Positions 40,905-50,360 are shown, numbered from the stretch's first letter. The stretch is 64,000 nt of DNA from CAVWDU01 sp963840725 (GCA_963840725.1 CAWIZY010000018.1:62001-126000); one strand, 5' to 3'. The notes: generated from the letters alone by a model not told the origin. Numbers and translations are program-made.

Positions 40905-42228
40905 TGCAAACACCCATCCAAACACCCCTGCAAACACCAATGCCTTGCTGCAGCGGCGCTACCGGGTACTCGGCAGCCACTCGCCGTTGTTTTACGATGA
41001 ACCTTTGCAACTCGTGCGGGGCGAGGGGGTATGGGTTTACGATGCCGATGGCAAACGCTACCTCGACGTCTATAACAATGTTCCCCACGTGGGCCACTGC
41101 CATCCGCGTGTGGTCGAGGCCCTGTGTCGTCAGGCGGGCACGCTAAACACCCACACCCGCTATCTGCATGAAAACATCGTCAACTATGCTGAGCGCCTGA
41201 CGGCAAAGTTCGACGATTCATTGTCCATGGCCATGCTGGCTTGCACCGGCAGTGAGGCCAACGAAATCGCCCTGCGCATGGCGCGTCAGCACACCGCTGC
41301 TGAAGGCATCATCGTCACCGACTTTGCCTACCACGGTAACACTGCAGCGGTAGCGGAACTGGGGACCGGCTTCATGCCTGAGGCGGCAACCAGCAAGCGC
41401 GTCCGGGGTGTGCTGGTGCCGGATGCGTATCGGGGCTTGCCCGGGGTTGCGCCCGAGAATCTGGCGGTTGCCTTCGCCAACTCTGTCGCGGCGGCCATTG
41501 AAGACTTCACAGCCCATGGTATCAAGCTGGCCGGTATGCTGGTCTGCCCGGGGTTTGCCAATGAGGGCCTGGTGACCCTGCCGCCGGGGTATATGGACCT
41601 GGCGATCGGGCACGTGCGGGCTGCTGGCGGTCTGTATATCGCCGACGAAGTGCAGGTGGGTTTTGGCCGCACCGGCAAACACTGGTTCGCCCACCAGTGG
41701 GGCCAGGTAGTGCCCGATATTGTCACCCTGGGTAAACCAATGGGCAACGGTCACCCGATATCCGCAGTGGTGGCGCGAGGGGACCTGATTGATCAGTTCG
41801 GCGAATGGGGCATGTATTTCAATACCTTCGGGGGCAACCCGGTGTCCTGCGCGGTGGCTCTTGCGGTGCTGGATGTGCTCGAAGAGGAAAATCTGCTTGA
41901 GAACGCAGTGGCGGTGGGCACCCATGTGGCCAGTGGGCTACGAGCGCTGCAGGACCAGTATGAAATTATCGGTGATGTGCGCGATATGGGTCTGTTTTTT
42001 GCCGTTGAACTGGTATTGGACAGGGTCAGTCAGGCGCCGGCGACCGATGCTGCGCACAAGATTGTCAACGCCATGCGCCAGCGTGGCGTTCTAATCAGCC
42101 GTATCGGTCGCCATGACAATATATTGAAAATGCGCCCTCCCATGCCGTTCTCAGCTGACAACGGAGATCTGCTGCTGGCAACCCTTGCCGAGTGCCTGGC
42201 TGCTCTTGAGGGTCAATGGGATGAGTGA
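40897..42228 (+). CDS. AGXT2L-like PLP enzyme (class III aminotransferase fold, probable phospho-lyase)
   Basis: A 443-residue PLP protein with Lys280 in TLGKPMGNGHP as the cofactor lysine and Asp250 in YIADEVQVGFGR. Sequence features such as YNNVPHVGHCHPRVVEA, LNTHTRYLHENIV, FNTFGGNPVSCAVALAVLD and LKMRPPMPF closely follow AGXT2L1/AGXT2L2, the O-phosphoethanolamine and 5-phosphohydroxylysine phospho-lyases, rather than ordinary transaminases. The next gene is an APH-type kinase of the kind that makes such phosphorylated amino-alcohols. I therefore infer release of phosphate and ammonia from a phosphorylated amino-alcohol, giving an aldehyde. A plain omega-transaminase is the alternative. Confidence 0.85.
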   Translation: MTDANTHPNTPANTNALLQRRYRVLGSHSPLFYDEPLQLVRGEGVWVYDADGKRYLDVYNNVPHVGHCHPRVVEALCRQAGTLNTHTRYLHENIVNYAERLTAKFDDSLSMAMLACTGSEANEIALRMARQHTAAEGIIVTDFAYHGNTAAVAELGTGFMPEAATSKRVRGVLVPDAYRGLPGVAPENLAVAFANSVAAAIEDFTAHGIKLAGMLVCPGFANEGLVTLPPGYMDLAIGHVRAAGGLYIADEVQVGFGRTGKHWFAHQWGQVVPDIVTLGKPMGNGHPISAVVARGDLIDQFGEWGMYFNTFGGNPVSCAVALAVLDVLEEENLLENAVAVGTHVASGLRALQDQYEIIGDVRDMGLFFAVELVLDRVSQAPATDAAHKIVNAMRQRGVLISRIGRHDNILKMRPPMPFSADNGDLLLATLAECLAALEGQWDE

Positions 42229-43249
42229 TTTCTATCAACTGGATGCGGCAGGCCAGGAATCGCGGATGGCGGACCTGGCTTTCGAGGCTGCCGATCACTG
42301 GGGCGTTGTAGACCCGCAGTTGGAACTGATCAAGTACCGGGAGAACGCTGTGTTCAAACTGGTGGCTGGCAATGGCGTTAAGTATGCCTTGCGAATCCAT
42401 CGCGCTGGCTATCACTCCGATGCCTCCTTGCGGTCCGAGCTGCAGTGGATGGCCGCGCTGGACGCCAGTGGTATAGCAGTGCCGGTTCCTCTGCTCGACC
42501 CCGATGGAGCCAGTTTTGCGGTGGTGTCCAGTCCCGGTGTTCCCGAGCCACGGCAGGTGGATATCTTTCACTGGGTCGCCGGTGAGCAGTTGGGTTCGGT
42601 GGAGGCTGGCATCGTGGATACGGCGATCATCCAGCATCTGTACCGGCTACTGGGTGGGCAGGCGGCCCGCCTGCACAACCAGGCGGTCGATTGGCAGCCG
42701 CCCGCGGGTTTCACGCGGCACGCCTGGGATATCGAGGGGCTGGTGGGTGATGCCCCGTTTTGGGGGCCGTTCTGGGAATTGGCGGCGCTGGATGCTGCTC
42801 AGCGGGAATTGGTCAATGCCGCCCGAGCGCGAGTCAGAGCCGACCTGCTCGCCTACGCGAGCGACGCCGAGAACAGCGGCCGATACAGCATGATTCACGC
42901 CGACCTGGTTTCTGAGAACCTGCTGGTCGACGGGGAGACCGTGCGCCTGATTGATTTCGACGATGCCGGCTTCGGCTGGCATCTCTTTGAGCTGGCAACC
43001 GCGCTCTACTTTGAGATGGAGCAGGACTACTACCCGGTCGCCTACAAGGCTCTCATCGCGGGTTATCGCGAGCATCGTGACTTGCCGGAGGGGCAGGTTC
43101 AGCAGTTGCCATTGTTTCTGCTGGCCCGCGCTTTTACCTACCTGGGTTGGGTGCACACCCGACAGGAAACCGAGACCGCGCGGGAGTTGGCACCGATGCT
43201 GATTGAAAAGGCCTGCGGGCTGGCGCGCGCTTATCTGGCGCGGGAGTGA
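42221..43249 (+). CDS. APH-family small-molecule kinase (hydroxylysine/amino-alcohol kinase-like)
   Basis: A 342-residue kinase of the aminoglycoside phosphotransferase fold. The catalytic loop MIHADLVSENLL supplies His226, Asp228 and Asn233, and the metal-binding Asp245 lies in LIDFDDAGFG. It starts 8 bases inside the aminotransferase-like gene, so the two are coupled. APH kinases fused or adjacent to AGXT2L-type lyases phosphorylate hydroxylysine or related amino-alcohols in known systems. That fits better here than antibiotic resistance or homoserine kinase activity. The ATG at 42221 was preferred to the open frame back to 42185. Confidence 0.87.
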   Translation: MSDFYQLDAAGQESRMADLAFEAADHWGVVDPQLELIKYRENAVFKLVAGNGVKYALRIHRAGYHSDASLRSELQWMAALDASGIAVPVPLLDPDGASFAVVSSPGVPEPRQVDIFHWVAGEQLGSVEAGIVDTAIIQHLYRLLGGQAARLHNQAVDWQPPAGFTRHAWDIEGLVGDAPFWGPFWELAALDAAQRELVNAARARVRADLLAYASDAENSGRYSMIHADLVSENLLVDGETVRLIDFDDAGFGWHLFELATALYFEMEQDYYPVAYKALIAGYREHRDLPEGQVQQLPLFLLARAFTYLGWVHTRQETETARELAPMLIEKACGLARAYLARE

Positions 43250-43416
43250 TGGGCCTGAGCGTTTGATTGCAGGTGCGTGCTTCCCCCTTGGTCAAGTTTT
43301 GATTTCGCTGACAGTCAACTGAGGCCCGGGAAAAGCTGATTCAATGGGGGCCATACTGTCGGGCTTTGTTTGCTGGCAACGCACAATACGTTCAAGGACA
43401 ACAAGAGGAAAGCTCC

Positions 43417-45825
43417 ATGACGCAGGTGAGAACGATTACGAGGGCCGTTGCGGCCGCTACCGCCATGCTGCTCGGTGTGCCGATCAGTCAGGCGGCGGTG
43501 CTGGAAGAAATCATGGTGACCGCCAGCAAGCGTGAGCAGAGCATGCAGGACGTGGGTATTTCTGTTACGTCCTACTCGGGAGACCAGATGAAGGCCCTGG
43601 GGGTGACCAATACGGTGGAGATTACCGATCAGGTGCCCGGGCTGCAGATGGTGACTTTCTCGCCGCATCTGACTATTTTTAATATTCGTGGGGTGTCCCA
43701 GAACAACTTCACCGACAACCTCGAAGCCCCGGTCGCGGTCTACGTCGATGATGTCTACATGGCCAGCATGAACGGCATCAATTCACAGTTGTTTGATATT
43801 GAGCGGGTAGAAGTATTGCGCGGCCCCCAGGGCACGCTCTTTGGCCGCAACGCGACCGGTGGCGTTATTCATTATCTGACCGTAGGCGCCGATAGCGACG
43901 AGTTGAACGGTTATGTTGAGGGCACCGTGGGTGATTTCGAACGTCAGAGCGTCGAGTTCGCTGTTGGTGGGGCCTTCAGCGACACCATCCGTGGGCGCCT
44001 TGCGGGTCGCACGGAGGAAATGGACGGCTATATGGAGTCGAAGCCTTTTCCGGAAGGCAATCCGCTGCCACCCAGCGGTGTAGACATCGGCGGCCTGGAC
44101 GGCTGGGCACTGCGCGGTGAGCTGCAGTTTGATCTCGGTGAGCGGGCGTTGCTGACCCTGCAGTACAAGCACAGTGAGGACGATGGTGTGCCAACGGGGG
44201 GCTACAGCTTCCTGCCCTACGGTAACGCAGCAGATGCCTATATTCCGCCGGAGTTCCAGGCATTCACCAATGACGTGATCCTGGAGGGTAACCCACCTCC
44301 CGGTGGGCTGACGCTGGAAGAGTTTACCTCGGAGGTGTTTTTCTGCCCCAGCCAGCTGGACTGCTTCGCACCGGTGGACCAGGCGGGGCGCACGATATTT
44401 GAGGGTGACCACCCCGAGCCCTTCGAGCATTATTCAGACTATCCCGGCTATATGGACCGGGAAACCGACAGCTATACGGTCAAGCTCGATGTGGAGATCG
44501 GGGAAACCATGAGCCTGGTTTCGATCACCAATTATTACGAGTTGGACAAGTTTTACACGGAGGACGGTGACGGCATCCCGGTGCCAATCATCGAATTCAC
44601 GACGGTTGCCGATTTCACCTCATTCTCTCAGGAGGTTCGACTGTCCGGATCCACTGACCGCTTCCGTTGGGTTTTGGGTGGTTACTACCTCGATATGGAG
44701 ACCGATGCTGGTGTGATTACCCGCGGCTCGCCGGTGGCCGGAGTGGCGGTGGACCTGGGTTTCGACCCGACCGAGCTGACCAACCCTGCTGTGGTGCAGG
44801 ATTATCTGCTGGAATCCAGCAACTGGTCAGTGTTTGGCCAGGGCGAGTGGGACCTGACCGACAACTTTACCCTGATAGCCGGGCTGCGCTGGTCTCAGGA
44901 CGATAAGGAAATGGACTTCAAAACCAGCTTTACCTCGCCCGAAGAGGGCATTCTGGTGCCGGACATCTTCGATCTGCAATCTGCCGCTGGGGCCGCCGGT
45001 GTGGATAACGATGAAGTCGACTACGGTGACTGGGCGGGCCGGCTGCAGCTCGACTGGCGCATTAGCGACGACACCCTGACCTATATCGCCTACAATCGCG
45101 GCATCAAGGGCGGCAACTTTGCCCCTTCTGCCAACGTGACTCTGGACAATATCCGCCACGATGAGGAAGTTCTGCACGCCTACGAACTGGGCTTCAAGAC
45201 CGAGTTTGCAGATGGTCTGGCGAGACTCAATGGCGCGGTATTCTATTACGATTACGATGACTACCAGGCCTTCACCTTCGCCGACGGCACTCCCAGTATT
45301 GCCAATGCCGATGCAACCAACGTGGGCGCGGAACTGGAACTCACCTGGACGCCGACGGTTCACTGGGACATGCTCCTCGGGCTGTCTGTTCAGGACTCGG
45401 AGGTGGACGGGGTACAAACGCCACAACAGCAGGTCACCCCGGTGGGCTTTTCTGTAGACTGGCCAATCGACTTCCTGGACGGGGTTGAGTTGCCAAACAC
45501 GCCTAACTTTAGCGCCAACTACCTGGTGCGCTATAACTTCGATGCTCTGGCGGGCAACATTGCGCTGCAGATGGATGGCGTCTACTACGATGACCATTAT
45601 CTTGAAGTCAGTAACGGGGCTGGTACCTTGCAGGAGGCCTACAGTGCCCACAACGCCCGGCTGAGCTGGTGGGGGATGGACGACAAGCTGCGCATCAGTG
45701 CCTGGGTCAAAAACCTCACCGACGAAGAATACAAGGGCTACGCGCTGGATCTGGGCATCCTCGGTGCGACCGCGACCTATGCACCGCCACGGATGTATGG
45801 CTTCACAGCGGGTTATCATTTCTGA
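43417..45825 (+). CDS. TonB-dependent receptor
   Basis: An 802-residue outer-membrane receptor. The signal peptide ends near ISQAAVLEE, and the plug starts EEIMVTASKREQSMQDVGIS. The plug motif LFGRNATGGVIHYLTVG is present, followed by a 22-strand-type barrel ending YGFTAGYHF with the expected terminal Phe. GAGG lies before ATG 43417; the upstream ATG at 43366 is rejected because it would precede the signal. It belongs to the same broad class as the receptor at 8123 but is clearly a different protein. It follows the amino-alcohol operon by 167 bases and could import its substrate. That link is inference from position alone. Confidence 0.94.
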   Translation: MTQVRTITRAVAAATAMLLGVPISQAAVLEEIMVTASKREQSMQDVGISVTSYSGDQMKALGVTNTVEITDQVPGLQMVTFSPHLTIFNIRGVSQNNFTDNLEAPVAVYVDDVYMASMNGINSQLFDIERVEVLRGPQGTLFGRNATGGVIHYLTVGADSDELNGYVEGTVGDFERQSVEFAVGGAFSDTIRGRLAGRTEEMDGYMESKPFPEGNPLPPSGVDIGGLDGWALRGELQFDLGERALLTLQYKHSEDDGVPTGGYSFLPYGNAADAYIPPEFQAFTNDVILEGNPPPGGLTLEEFTSEVFFCPSQLDCFAPVDQAGRTIFEGDHPEPFEHYSDYPGYMDRETDSYTVKLDVEIGETMSLVSITNYYELDKFYTEDGDGIPVPIIEFTTVADFTSFSQEVRLSGSTDRFRWVLGGYYLDMETDAGVITRGSPVAGVAVDLGFDPTELTNPAVVQDYLLESSNWSVFGQGEWDLTDNFTLIAGLRWSQDDKEMDFKTSFTSPEEGILVPDIFDLQSAAGAAGVDNDEVDYGDWAGRLQLDWRISDDTLTYIAYNRGIKGGNFAPSANVTLDNIRHDEEVLHAYELGFKTEFADGLARLNGAVFYYDYDDYQAFTFADGTPSIANADATNVGAELELTWTPTVHWDMLLGLSVQDSEVDGVQTPQQQVTPVGFSVDWPIDFLDGVELPNTPNFSANYLVRYNFDALAGNIALQMDGVYYDDHYLEVSNGAGTLQEAYSAHNARLSWWGMDDKLRISAWVKNLTDEEYKGYALDLGILGATATYAPPRMYGFTAGYHF

Positions 45826-46141
45826 GCAGTCTGCGCCGCGGTGGCGATAAGACGCCGCGTCAGCGGCGACACTGGCCGGACGATGTCTTGGCGACGGTGC
45901 CTGTGGCCGGGCAGCGATTCATGCCATCGAAGCTGGCTCGCAGCTGATACAGGAGCGATTTTTGACCAATGATCAGCTGTGACTGGTCGCGATAAGCGTC
46001 AAGTCTGTTCCGAGCTTGCCGTTCCGGCTATACTTTGGCACTGGATTCGTCCCTACTACCCACGACCGCGCTTCTGTCGCCTGCGATTCTGCCACCATGC
46101 CAATGACGCCATCACCATCCAATTTAAAAGTACGGGTCGTT
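45826..46141. other. 316-base intergenic region
   Basis: No gene is supported here. A short perfect hairpin, CGCCGC-GTCA-GCGGCG at 45853-45868, lies 28 bases after the TonB receptor stop and may help end its transcript, though no T-run follows. A TATACT at 46027-46032 could be the -10 box for the DUF2914-minC unit; no good -35 box is seen. Confidence 0.5.
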
Positions 46142-47137
46142 ATGAGCCCGCAGTTGGCGGGTGGCTCATCATTCTGGAAGCGTTATCGCTGGGATCGTAT
46201 TCTCACGGTTGGCGCGCTGCTTATCGGCCTGGTGCTGGTGATAGTAGGGTTGTTCGGGCCCGATTCTGAACCAGATCAAGCGTCTGTAGAGACAACAAGA
46301 GGCGTTGCTGGCGAGGAGGCTGAGCTGGCGACCCGGAGCTCGGCACAGTCCGAGCCAGCCGTCGAGACGCCTGACGTCCAGACCTCCAGCGGTGACGATG
46401 TCGGCGTGGGCTCCCGGGGGGTTGCTTCAACGTCTGGTCCGGGCCCTATGCCGACGCAACAACAGGGAGATCTGCTGGATTACGCCGCGGCAGCCCCTTC
46501 CAATAAGACAACGGCTGCCCCCGAGGATACGTCAGAGGCTGCGCTTTACGATGAGTTTCCCTCGCCTCCAGCGGGCAGCGAGTTCTCGGAGCCCGAGGCT
46601 GATGCCGCGCAGGAAACCGGAGAGATCATCGAAGAAACATCAGACAGGCTGGGTCAGCCGTCTGTGATTGAGCGAACGCCAGCGCCGAGCAAAAGAGCCG
46701 CAGCGCCAGCGCTGCGTACAGAAGCGGTTGATCGCGGCCCGTCCGACCTGGATCAGCGGCAGCGCAGCGTCGGCGCAGCGCTGTCGCCGGTGGCGACTGA
46801 AATTGTCTCGCCTGACGTGTCCAGGTTCATGATTACCAATGCCATCGCCAGGCGCGAACCGGTGGGTACCATTGGCGATATCAAAGAGGATCGCACGGTG
46901 GCGGGGTTGGTGCGGGTGTTTGCTTTCTCCTCGGTCAAGAACCTGTCGGGCGAGAACGTGGTTTATCGCTGGAGCCGGGGCGAACAGGTTTTCGCCGAGG
47001 TGACGGTGGCGGTGGGGTCCAATAGCTGGCGCAGTTACAGCAGCAAGTACTTGAGCAAAGATATGCGTGGCCGGTGGCGTGTGGAGTTACTGGGCAGCAG
47101 CGGTCAGTTGCTGGCCTATACGGAGTTCGACTATTGA
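46142..47137 (+). CDS. DUF2914 membrane protein upstream of minC
   Basis: A 331-residue protein. A basic N-terminus is followed by one transmembrane helix (ILTVGALLIGLVLVIVGLF, about residues 20-38). A long, acidic, low-complexity linker rich in Glu, Ser, Ala and Pro comes next, and then a C-terminal DUF2914 domain whose end includes VVYRWSRGEQVFAEVTV and GRWRVELLGSSGQLLAYTEF. The topology suggests a periplasmic domain on a tether. The domain's function is not known. Its stop overlaps the TTG start of minC by 4 bases, so expression is tied to the division-site genes. ATG 46142 was chosen; ATG 46097 is possible. Confidence 0.82.
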   Translation: MSPQLAGGSSFWKRYRWDRILTVGALLIGLVLVIVGLFGPDSEPDQASVETTRGVAGEEAELATRSSAQSEPAVETPDVQTSSGDDVGVGSRGVASTSGPGPMPTQQQGDLLDYAAAAPSNKTTAAPEDTSEAALYDEFPSPPAGSEFSEPEADAAQETGEIIEETSDRLGQPSVIERTPAPSKRAAAPALRTEAVDRGPSDLDQRQRSVGAALSPVATEIVSPDVSRFMITNAIARREPVGTIGDIKEDRTVAGLVRVFAFSSVKNLSGENVVYRWSRGEQVFAEVTVAVGSNSWRSYSSKYLSKDMRGRWRVELLGSSGQLLAYTEFDY

Positions 47138-47877
47138 CGGGTAAGCCGGAGGTGAGTGAGCCCTCTTTCCAGATCAAGGGCAGTGTGGTCACAGTGGTGG
47201 TACTGGAATTGCTGGGTGATTCCACCCTGACCCTGACGCAAGAACTGGCAGAAAAAATCCACCAGGCACCACAGTTATTGCTGCACTCGCCGGTGGTATT
47301 CAATCTGGAAAAGTTTTCCGGGCAAGCCCAGAATCTGGATCTGACAGCCTTGCTTGCGCAATGCCGAGAGCTCGGGCTGCAACCGATTGGCTTTCGGGGC
47401 GGCGAGCGGTTCGCGTCTGAAATCAGTGCCACGGGCCTGGCTGTTCTGCCGGCCTCTGCAGGCCGGGGCACGCCTGCGCGGTCAGCCGAACGTCCTGCGG
47501 CCGAGGAGCAGGCTGTCTCTTCCAATGCTGATAAAGCTCCGGAGAGAGTGCGCGGTAGCAAGTTGGTGACCCAGCCGGTGCGCTCAGGCCAGCAGATTTA
47601 TGCCCGGGACTCGGATCTCATCGTCATGTCTCAGGTGAGTGAAGGTGCCGAGGTACTGGCCGATGGCAGCATTCATATCTATGGCGGCCTGCGAGGGCGG
47701 GCTCTTGCCGGTGTGCGCGGTGATACCGACGCCCGTATATTCTGTCAGCGTATGGAGGCGGAGCTGCTTTCCGTCGCGGGTAATTTCATGCTCAGCGATG
47801 ACATGCCGGAGGCCATGAACAAGCAATCGGTCCAGATCTATCTGGAAGGCGAGAAGCTTTGCCTGGACCCCCTGTGA
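47134..47877 (+). CDS. minC: septum-site determining protein MinC
   Basis: MinC blocks FtsZ ring assembly away from midcell when bound to MinD at the membrane. The 247-residue product has the N-terminal FtsZ-inhibiting domain (SFQIKGSVVTVVVLEL onwards), a linker rich in Ala, Glu and Pro, and the C-terminal beta-helix domain with DLIVMSQVSEGAEVLADGSIHIYGGLRGRALAG. The start is a TTG at 47134 with GGAG 8 bases before it, overlapping the upstream stop codon (TTGA). A GTG at 47152 lacks spacing for its ribosome site. minD and minE follow. Confidence 0.93.
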   Translation: MTGKPEVSEPSFQIKGSVVTVVVLELLGDSTLTLTQELAEKIHQAPQLLLHSPVVFNLEKFSGQAQNLDLTALLAQCRELGLQPIGFRGGERFASEISATGLAVLPASAGRGTPARSAERPAAEEQAVSSNADKAPERVRGSKLVTQPVRSGQQIYARDSDLIVMSQVSEGAEVLADGSIHIYGGLRGRALAGVRGDTDARIFCQRMEAELLSVAGNFMLSDDMPEAMNKQSVQIYLEGEKLCLDPL

Positions 47878-47986
47878 CAGCGGGTTGGTCTCAGTTTAAA
47901 AGAATTGGATAGTCAGGCTCGCCTGGCTGGTTTTGTGTTTCGCCCGATCGGTGGCGGATCAGTCTGTTATATCTTGGGAGAAAGTT

Positions 47987-48802
47987 GTGGCAAAAATCAT
48001 CGTGGTAACCTCAGGCAAAGGCGGGGTTGGTAAGACCACCAGCAGTGCCGCCATCGGCACGGGGCTTGCGCTACGTGGGTTCAAGACTGCCGTTATTGAC
48101 TTTGATGTGGGGTTGCGCAACCTGGACCTGATCATGGGTTGTGAGCGACGGGTAGTCTACGATTTCGTCAACGTGATCAACGGTGAAGCTTCCCTGCGCC
48201 AGGCGATGATCAAAGACAAGCGAACCGAAAACCTGTCCATTCTTCCCGCTTCCCAGACCCGTGACAAGGATGCACTCACCCGGGAGGGCGTGCGCAAGGT
48301 GCTGGAGGAATTGTCCGAGGATCACGACTACATCGTCTGCGATTCGCCAGCCGGTATAGAGCGGGGCGCCATGATGGCCCTGTATTTTGCGGACGAAGCC
48401 ATTGTGGTCACCAATCCGGAGGTGTCATCAGTACGCGATTCGGACCGGATTCTCGGGATTTTGCATAGCAAATCCCTGCGCGCCGAGGAGGGGCGTGAAC
48501 CGGTGCGGGAACATCTGCTGCTGACGCGTTATGATCCCGAGCGGGTGGCTGCCGGCGAGATGCTCAGTATCGCCGATGTCGAGGACATATTGGCGATAAA
48601 GCTATTGGGGGTGATTCCGGAGTCCGATGCTGTACTGAAGGCATCCAATCAGGGCCAACCGGTGATTCTTGATGACAAGGCGCCTGCGGGGCAGGCCTAT
48701 GCGGATGCAGTCTCCCGGCTGATCGGCGAAGAGGTGCCACATCGGTTCATCGAAGCCCGCAAGAAAGGCTTCTTCAAACGCGTGATGGGGGGTGGGAAAT
48801 GA
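47987..48802 (+). CDS. minD: septum-site determining ATPase MinD
   Basis: MinD is the membrane-associated ATPase that recruits MinC and oscillates under MinE. The deviant Walker A motif GKGGVGKTT is at residues 10-18, preceded by IIVVTS. Switch and Walker B segments (VIDFDVGLRNLDLIMG and DYIVCDSPAGIE) are present, and the C-terminal amphipathic membrane-targeting helix is in KKGFFKRVMGG. The GTG at 47987 has GGAG 6 bases upstream and gives the standard 271 residues. Its stop overlaps the minE start (ATGATGA). Confidence 0.97.
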   Translation: MAKIIVVTSGKGGVGKTTSSAAIGTGLALRGFKTAVIDFDVGLRNLDLIMGCERRVVYDFVNVINGEASLRQAMIKDKRTENLSILPASQTRDKDALTREGVRKVLEELSEDHDYIVCDSPAGIERGAMMALYFADEAIVVTNPEVSSVRDSDRILGILHSKSLRAEEGREPVREHLLLTRYDPERVAAGEMLSIADVEDILAIKLLGVIPESDAVLKASNQGQPVILDDKAPAGQAYADAVSRLIGEEVPHRFIEARKKGFFKRVMGGGK

Positions 48803-49083
48803 TGAAGCTGCTGGATTACTTTCGCAGAGACAACAGCGCCCAGTCAGCGTCGGTGGCGAGGGAGCGTTTGCAAATCGTCGTAGCACACCAGCGCGGTGAA
48901 CGCGATCAGCCGGATTTTCTCCCCGAAATGCAAAAGGAGATCATCGCCGTTATTCAGAAGTATGTGAGCATTGATGAAGATCAGGTATCCGTGCAGATGG
49001 ACAGCGTCGACAATTGCTCGGTACTGGAACTCAATGTAACCTTGCCGCCGGATTCGCCGGGGGCAAGCCGCAACTCAGCCTGA
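48799..49083 (+). CDS. minE: cell division topological specificity factor MinE
   Basis: MinE stimulates MinD ATPase and drives pole-to-pole oscillation. The 94-residue protein has the N-terminal membrane and MinD-binding region MKLLDYFRRDNSAQSASVARERLQIVVAHQRG and the C-terminal dimerisation domain with FLPEMQKEIIAVIQKYVSI and VLELNVTLP. The start is one of two adjacent ATG codons (48799 or 48802) that overlap the minD stop, so translation is coupled. Confidence 0.96.
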   Translation: MMKLLDYFRRDNSAQSASVARERLQIVVAHQRGERDQPDFLPEMQKEIIAVIQKYVSIDEDQVSVQMDSVDNCSVLELNVTLPPDSPGASRNSA

Positions 49084-49137
49084 CCCTGGTTTCCAGGTTG
49101 ATTGAAGGTTTGGCTGCCGGGACCGGCGGCCGGTTCC

Positions 49138-49171
49138 GCCTTCCGGCTACCCAATCCAGCCACCGGAAGGC
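49138..49171. terminator. inverted repeat between minE and a convergent gene
   Basis: GCCTTCCGG (49138-49146) and CCGGAAGGC (49163-49171) form a perfect 9-bp stem with a 16-base loop, 54 bases after the minE stop and just before the stop of the convergent gene. No T-run follows, so a terminator role is tentative. Confidence 0.4.
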
Positions 49172-49181
49172 GAGGGGCGGC

Positions 49182-50360
49182 TCATTCTGGTTCAGGCTGG
49201 AATTGTAGTCCGGCATTGGCCTGCAGTCGTTCTATCAGTGCATGACCCATCGCGCCAGCGGGGGTCCAGATGCCACCACTTGCCAGGTTCGGGTTGAGCA
49301 GCAGACAGACGGCTGATTCAGCAATCATCTTGCTGGTTGAGCCGTAGCCTGGATCCATGTCGCCCTTGACGCTGGCGCGCAGTGTCTTACCCGCCGTATC
49401 CTGGCCAACGAATAGTACGTCGTAGTAGCCGTTTTCCCGCTCTTCCCGGGACGGACCCTCACCCGGTGCGGTGGTGTCGCTGGCCATGGATTTGTCGGCG
49501 GCCACCGCCTTGGCGGCCGCTTCGCCAGCTTCGCCCGGTCCGGTCAATAGCATCTCGTCGTAGACGAAATCTTCGCCGTAGGCATGTCCCAGTAGCAGGT
49601 TGGAACGGTGGATGTTTTTGCTATTGATAGTGGCCATGACGAAGGGCGCAGACCAACTACCCAGCACATCCTCGTAGACGGGTTTCATGCCATGGGGCTG
49701 CTCCGGGCCAGTAAAACCCGGGGTGAGGGCAAAGGGGTTGGTGAGCGTTGCGACCAGTGCCGGATTCTCTGCCACCGCTGCCATGGTTGCCCGAAAACTG
49801 GCGAGGGTGCCCCCTGACCAGGTGCCTTTCATGCTCCGGACGCGTCCCCTCACCCGGGCTACCGGTGCTCCCAGGCTTTCCCTGGCCATCTCCTGCAGGT
49901 AGAACACACCCAGGTCGAAAGGAATGGAGTCGAAGCCGCAGGAAAAGACGATTCTGGCGCCGCTGGCTTTGGCTGCGTCGGCGTGTGCATTGATCATCTC
50001 CAGCATCCAGTTGGGTTCGCCACAAAGATCAACGTAGTCGGTTCCGGCGTTGGCACAGGCCGCCAACAACTCGCTGCCGTACTGTTGGTACGGGCCCACT
50101 GTCGTAAGGACAATGGCGGCTCTCGCTACCATCCTGGCAACAGAGTCGGGATTGCCCGCATCGGCAACAATCAGCGGCAGCGCGGCATCGATACCGAGTT
50201 CGTCCCGCACCGACTCAAGTTTTTCCTGACTGCGCCCCGCCATGGCCCAGGATAGATCGCCTCCTACCCCGTACTGCCGGTTCAGGTACTCGGCCACCAA
50301 TTTGCCGGTATAGCCGGTGGCTCCATAGACAATTATTCCAATTTCCCGATCTTGTTTCAT
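49182..50360 (-). CDS. saccharopine dehydrogenase-like NAD(P)-binding protein
   Basis: A 392-residue protein with an N-terminal Rossmann motif IIVYGATGYTGKLVAEYLNR typical of the saccharopine dehydrogenase NADP-binding domain and of the related trans-acting enoyl reductase family. LTTVGPYQQYGSELLAACANAGTDYVDLCGE is the conserved second segment. Relatives include enzymes acting in polyketide lipid synthesis and proteins of unknown function in lipid metabolism, so a true lysine role is unlikely. It converges with minE and has about 150 bases before the next gene on its right. Substrate unknown. Confidence 0.85.
   Translation of the reverse strand: MKQDREIGIIVYGATGYTGKLVAEYLNRQYGVGGDLSWAMAGRSQEKLESVRDELGIDAALPLIVADAGNPDSVARMVARAAIVLTTVGPYQQYGSELLAACANAGTDYVDLCGEPNWMLEMINAHADAAKASGARIVFSCGFDSIPFDLGVFYLQEMARESLGAPVARVRGRVRSMKGTWSGGTLASFRATMAAVAENPALVATLTNPFALTPGFTGPEQPHGMKPVYEDVLGSWSAPFVMATINSKNIHRSNLLLGHAYGEDFVYDEMLLTGPGEAGEAAAKAVAADKSMASDTTAPGEGPSREERENGYYDVLFVGQDTAGKTLRASVKGDMDPGYGSTSKMIAESAVCLLLNPNLASGGIWTPAGAMGHALIERLQANAGLQFQPEPE

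Noticed and set aside
44827..45819. A 330-codon minus-strand open frame
   Set aside because: It is antisense to the TonB receptor barrel; such long shadows are common in GC-rich receptors.
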